Shown here: positions 61,574 through 64,000 of the stretch, in pieces
Numbering within the stretch: the stretch's first letter is position 1
Layout of the letters: the number at the start of each line of letters is the position of its first letter
Source: Cochliopodium minus
Taxonomy: Eukaryota; Discosea; Himatismenida; Cochliopodiidae
Assembly (NCBI GenBank): GCA_024220525.1
Contig: JAMYWO010000015.1
Span: forward strand, 157,598 to 221,597
Reading direction: 5' to 3'
DNA length: 64,000 nucleotides
Notes under the pieces: generated by a model
Databases searched by the model: none
Told to the model about the DNA's origin: nothing
The model's input: the letters and a program-made list of their open reading frames with translations, nothing else
Made by a program: the position numbers and the translations under genes

Positions 61574-62650
61574 ATGAAAAAATATTCCCTCACAAAAATT
61601 TCATTTCCAAAAAAAGAATTTTGGTCATCCATTTCAAAAAATATACCTGTACAAAATGAATTTTAGCAATCTTTTTATTTAAATTTTTTATCACCAATTA
61701 AAAAGATTCTATTGAATAAAAGCCTAATCAAAAATAATATCCATACCAAATCATTTGGTGATGAATATAAGGGATATAAGGAAATCAAATCAATCAAAAT
61801 AAAGAATGTAGAGAAAGAAATATGTCTATCAAAACAAAATAGAAGTTTCCATCAAAGCACCAAGATATTATCTGATCAGTAAAAAAAAAAAAAATTGATG
61901 TTTCCCAAATAGAAAAATTAGTTTCTCCATTTTTATTATTATTTTAAAAGGGAATTTCAATGAAATTGATTTTTTTATTAAATTTAAGAAAATTGGTTGA
62001 TATAAATGAGAATGGAAAGTTGACACAAATGGTGAGAGAGGAACTTACAAAGTTCTATGAACAAAATGACGACACATCTATCGACAGATACGCTTCCCCC
62101 AAGGTGATTTACCACGGAGGTAGAAGGAGGCTCGTTGGAATCGATTCTTTCAGAAAGTACACAATAAAAAATAGACATAACATTACTGTAAGAAGAAGAA
62201 AATTCAAAATTTATTAAACTTTATGAAAAAGATAATTTTCACATTATTATTTTAATTTATATTTTAATTTATTTCACTCGGGACTATTTAACATTTTATT
62301 TTTAATTTTTAATTTTAAAATTTTTTTATAGCAACCCAAAGTTACTATAACAGAAAAATGTTGGGTCGCAGAAGTTCGTATTTTGATCTTTCAAATCCAC
62401 ATCATAGGCATCAACAAAAAAGACAACTCCACTTTTGATTTACTGAAGACTCTATGTTGGCGCTTTGATAAAGAAAGCAAAATGGTAGAAGGTTGGATGT
62501 ACGCTGTTGGTAAATATTAAAATCAAAAAAAGTTAATTAAAAAATTAATAAAAAATTATTATTTTTTTTTAATTAGGAATGGATGCGTTTGAGTCAAGCA
62601 CTGTTGATTCTGATCAAGATCCTCACTATATTCCTAGTGTTGGACATTAA
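61574..62650 (+). CDS. NTF2-like/SnoaL-type domain protein, possibly mitochondrial
   Basis: Five exons (61574-61648, 61706-61878, 61989-62187, 62332-62509, 62577-62650) join in frame to 232 aa. The N-terminus, MKKYSLTKISFPKKEFWSSI, is basic, hydroxylated and free of acidic residues until later, compatible with a mitochondrial presequence. The C-terminal 140 residues fit an NTF2-like fold: LTQMVREELTKFYEQNDDTS, DRYASPKVIYHGGRRRLVGI, ITEKCWVAEVRILIFQIHII, LCWRFDKESKMVEGWMYAVG. Such folds serve as small enzymes or binding modules, so the activity cannot be named. For the first intron I chose a 57-base version; an 18-base alternative also keeps frame. Confidence 0.6.
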
Positions 62651-62836
62651 AAATAAAAAATTGTTAATTTTTTTTTTGGAGATTTTTTTTTTACAAATTT
62701 TATGAGTCGACAAAATTGATGATTTTGAATATTTTATTCTTAAACAAATTAACTGTTTTTTTATTATATTTATGAGGTTGAGAATCAAAAAAAAAAAATA
62801 AAAAAAAGTTGAGAATTAAAAAAAAAAAAAACTTAA

Positions 62837-63025
62837 ATGTCTAATAAGAAAAAAGAAAATCTTGATAGTCCCAATGAAACCCCAAAAAATGAAGATAAAA
62901 CAGTAAAACCCACAAACGATACTATCAAACCCATTAACAATAATACTAAAAAAACAAGAAGAAAAAAATGGGGAGAAGTTGAAATTGACAAGGATCTCTA
63001 TTCTGCTTACATTAGTGATGATTGA
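62837..63025 (+). CDS. Tiny Lys/Asn/Pro-rich protein
   Basis: An intronless 62-aa ORF with a disordered N-terminal two thirds (ETPKNEDKTVKPTNDTIKPI) and a distinct C-terminus, KKWGEVEIDKDLYSAYISDD. It sits between two convergent genes, has an A-rich leader and a TGA stop, and its codons are richer than the flanks. No family recognised. Confidence 0.4.
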   Translation: MSNKKKENLDSPNETPKNEDKTVKPTNDTIKPINNNTKKTRRKKWGEVEIDKDLYSAYISDD

Positions 63026-63341
63026 TATACCATTAAAGTTTTAAAAAAAAAAATTAGATTTGATTTTTTATTTTTTTTAGTTCTTGTCTATTTTAAAATT
63101 ATTTAAGGCTTTTGGAATTTTTGACTAATTGCTCCTTTTATCGATGAGAGTATAGTATTTTGGACCTATATCCTTGTTTTAAAAGGAAAAACTTTTTTTT
63201 TGAATACCTACATATGATATTTTCAATATGATTTTTTTTTTTTTCCGATCGGAAATTATTAAAAAAAAATTGAAATTTCAAAAAAAAAAAAAAATTTTTG
63301 AATAGAAAAAAATAAATAAAACCCAACAAAACAAAAATTTT

Positions 63342-64000
63342 TTATTTAAAATCTTTCCACAACATTTGAAAAATGATGTTCTTCACATACTTTGGAAAAA
63401 TTTTGAATACAGATTTACTGCTCACGGTCTTTAATGACAAGGAGAGCTGAAATACAATCTCCCGGAATCTCAAAGGGAGTAAATTATGAGTTTCTTGATT
63501 CCAGTGAAATATTCTACAATAACCACATTTCCCACAATTTTCTCCTTGATGATTATTATCAAAATCGTGCTTGCTTTTGCAAATAATACAAAACTTTACC
63601 AAAAGTCTCCCACTTCCTTTGATAGAGTGATCTCTTCCAGCAAAACCTGCCAAAGTTGTATTATTTGCCAATGTAGTGTGAAAATGTTGGTGTATTAACT
63701 CATCAATTTTTAAGTGAACGTTTTCAGTGTCATGTTCATCACTTTTTATTATTTCAATCAAATTAATTTTTTTTCTTTCAATACTTTTGCACCCAAACAA
63801 ATTGAACAAATAAATTGAGAGGTATTTGATTGAATTGGAACCTCTTGTATCTATGTTATCATTGAAAAAGTAAAAAATTTCAGTTTCCTTGTCGATGAGC
63901 TTCATAAATTGATTTTTCAAGTCTTTTTTATTTTTCTCATTCAAACTTTTTGTTGAAATGAAAAAGAGAGAATTATCAACAAAGTCATAGAATACAAGAC
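63342..64000 (-). CDS. Unknown protein with Cys cluster (5' partial)
   Basis: The frame is open to the right edge of the window, so the N-terminus lies outside. Its visible 219 residues include a helical segment (SIKYLSIYLFNLFGCKSIER), GRDHSIKGSGRLLVKF, then a Cys/His cluster CIICKSKHDFDNNHQGENCG followed by KCGYCRIFHW. This is a likely zinc-binding site of the C-x2-C / C-x2-C-x2-C type. A basic C-terminus ends MLWKDFK. No family is recognised. Confidence 0.55.
   Translation of the reverse strand, partial: LVFYDFVDNSLFFISTKSLNEKNKKDLKNQFMKLIDKETEIFYFFNDNIDTRGSNSIKYLSIYLFNLFGCKSIERKKINLIEIIKSDEHDTENVHLKIDELIHQHFHTTLANNTTLAGFAGRDHSIKGSGRLLVKFCIICKSKHDFDNNHQGENCGKCGYCRIFHWNQETHNLLPLRFREIVFQLSLSLKTVSSKSVFKIFPKYVKNIIFQMLWKDFK

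Overview
The window is nuclear DNA of a strongly AT-rich, intron-rich, gene-dense unicellular eukaryote. Genes lie on both strands, mostly 100-400 bases apart. Coding exons stand out by richer composition. Introns are short (about 50-200 bases), usually start GTAAAA and end in a T-run plus AG. TAA, TAG and TGA all end recognisable proteins, so the code is standard. Asn/Lys/Asp-rich inserts, a major vault protein, RapGAP, RGS and TBC regulators and many ankyrin or LRR proteins fit an amoeboid protist such as an amoebozoan or heterolobosean. The lineage cannot be settled from this sequence. Metaxin, an ATP12-type F1 assembly factor and a bacterial-type glutamyl-tRNA synthetase with a presequence indicate mitochondria with ATP synthase and translation. 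I joined exons by hand and checked reading phase. Junctions given with coordinates keep frame.

Layout: 1-13 kb holds the 3' end of a TRIP12/UFD4-type HECT ligase, a SixA-like histidine phosphatase with a Lys/Asp tail, RNA polymerase III subunit RPC3, an F-box/SPRY protein, a coiled-coil protein, an assembly gap inside (ATTTTTT)n, metaxin and ATP12. 13-21.5 kb holds a RapGAP, mitochondrial GluRS, a TBC RabGAP with a ubiquitin-like N-terminus, and an RGS protein. 21.7-33.2 kb holds a DNAJB12/14-type ER J-protein (with a gap), a small unknown protein, a C2-SPRY-DCUN1D fusion, SGTA and major vault protein.

33.9-48 kb holds a ZIP zinc transporter, a WDR89-like protein, a secreted 2H phosphoesterase-like protein, a large LRR protein, a vWA protein with four membrane helices and an LFa-like motif, a membrane protein, and an unexplained richer-composition island. 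48.7-64 kb holds two ankyrin proteins (one fused to DUF2199), a 5S rRNA gene, a short protein with UAP56-binding-like motifs at both ends, a PH-PP2C phosphatase, a HYPK-like protein, a secreted EGF-CotH protein, an NTF2-like protein, a tiny ORF and the 3' end of a Cys-rich protein.

These look like independent housekeeping and signalling genes, not an operon-like system. The most notable content is domain architecture: C2-SPRY-DCUN1D (585 aa), ankyrin-DUF2199 (413 aa), PH-PP2C (1079 aa), vWA-4TM with an LFa-like motif, and the UAP56-binding protein. Protein quality control recurs (HECT, F-box, DCUN1D, SGTA, DNAJB12/14, HYPK).
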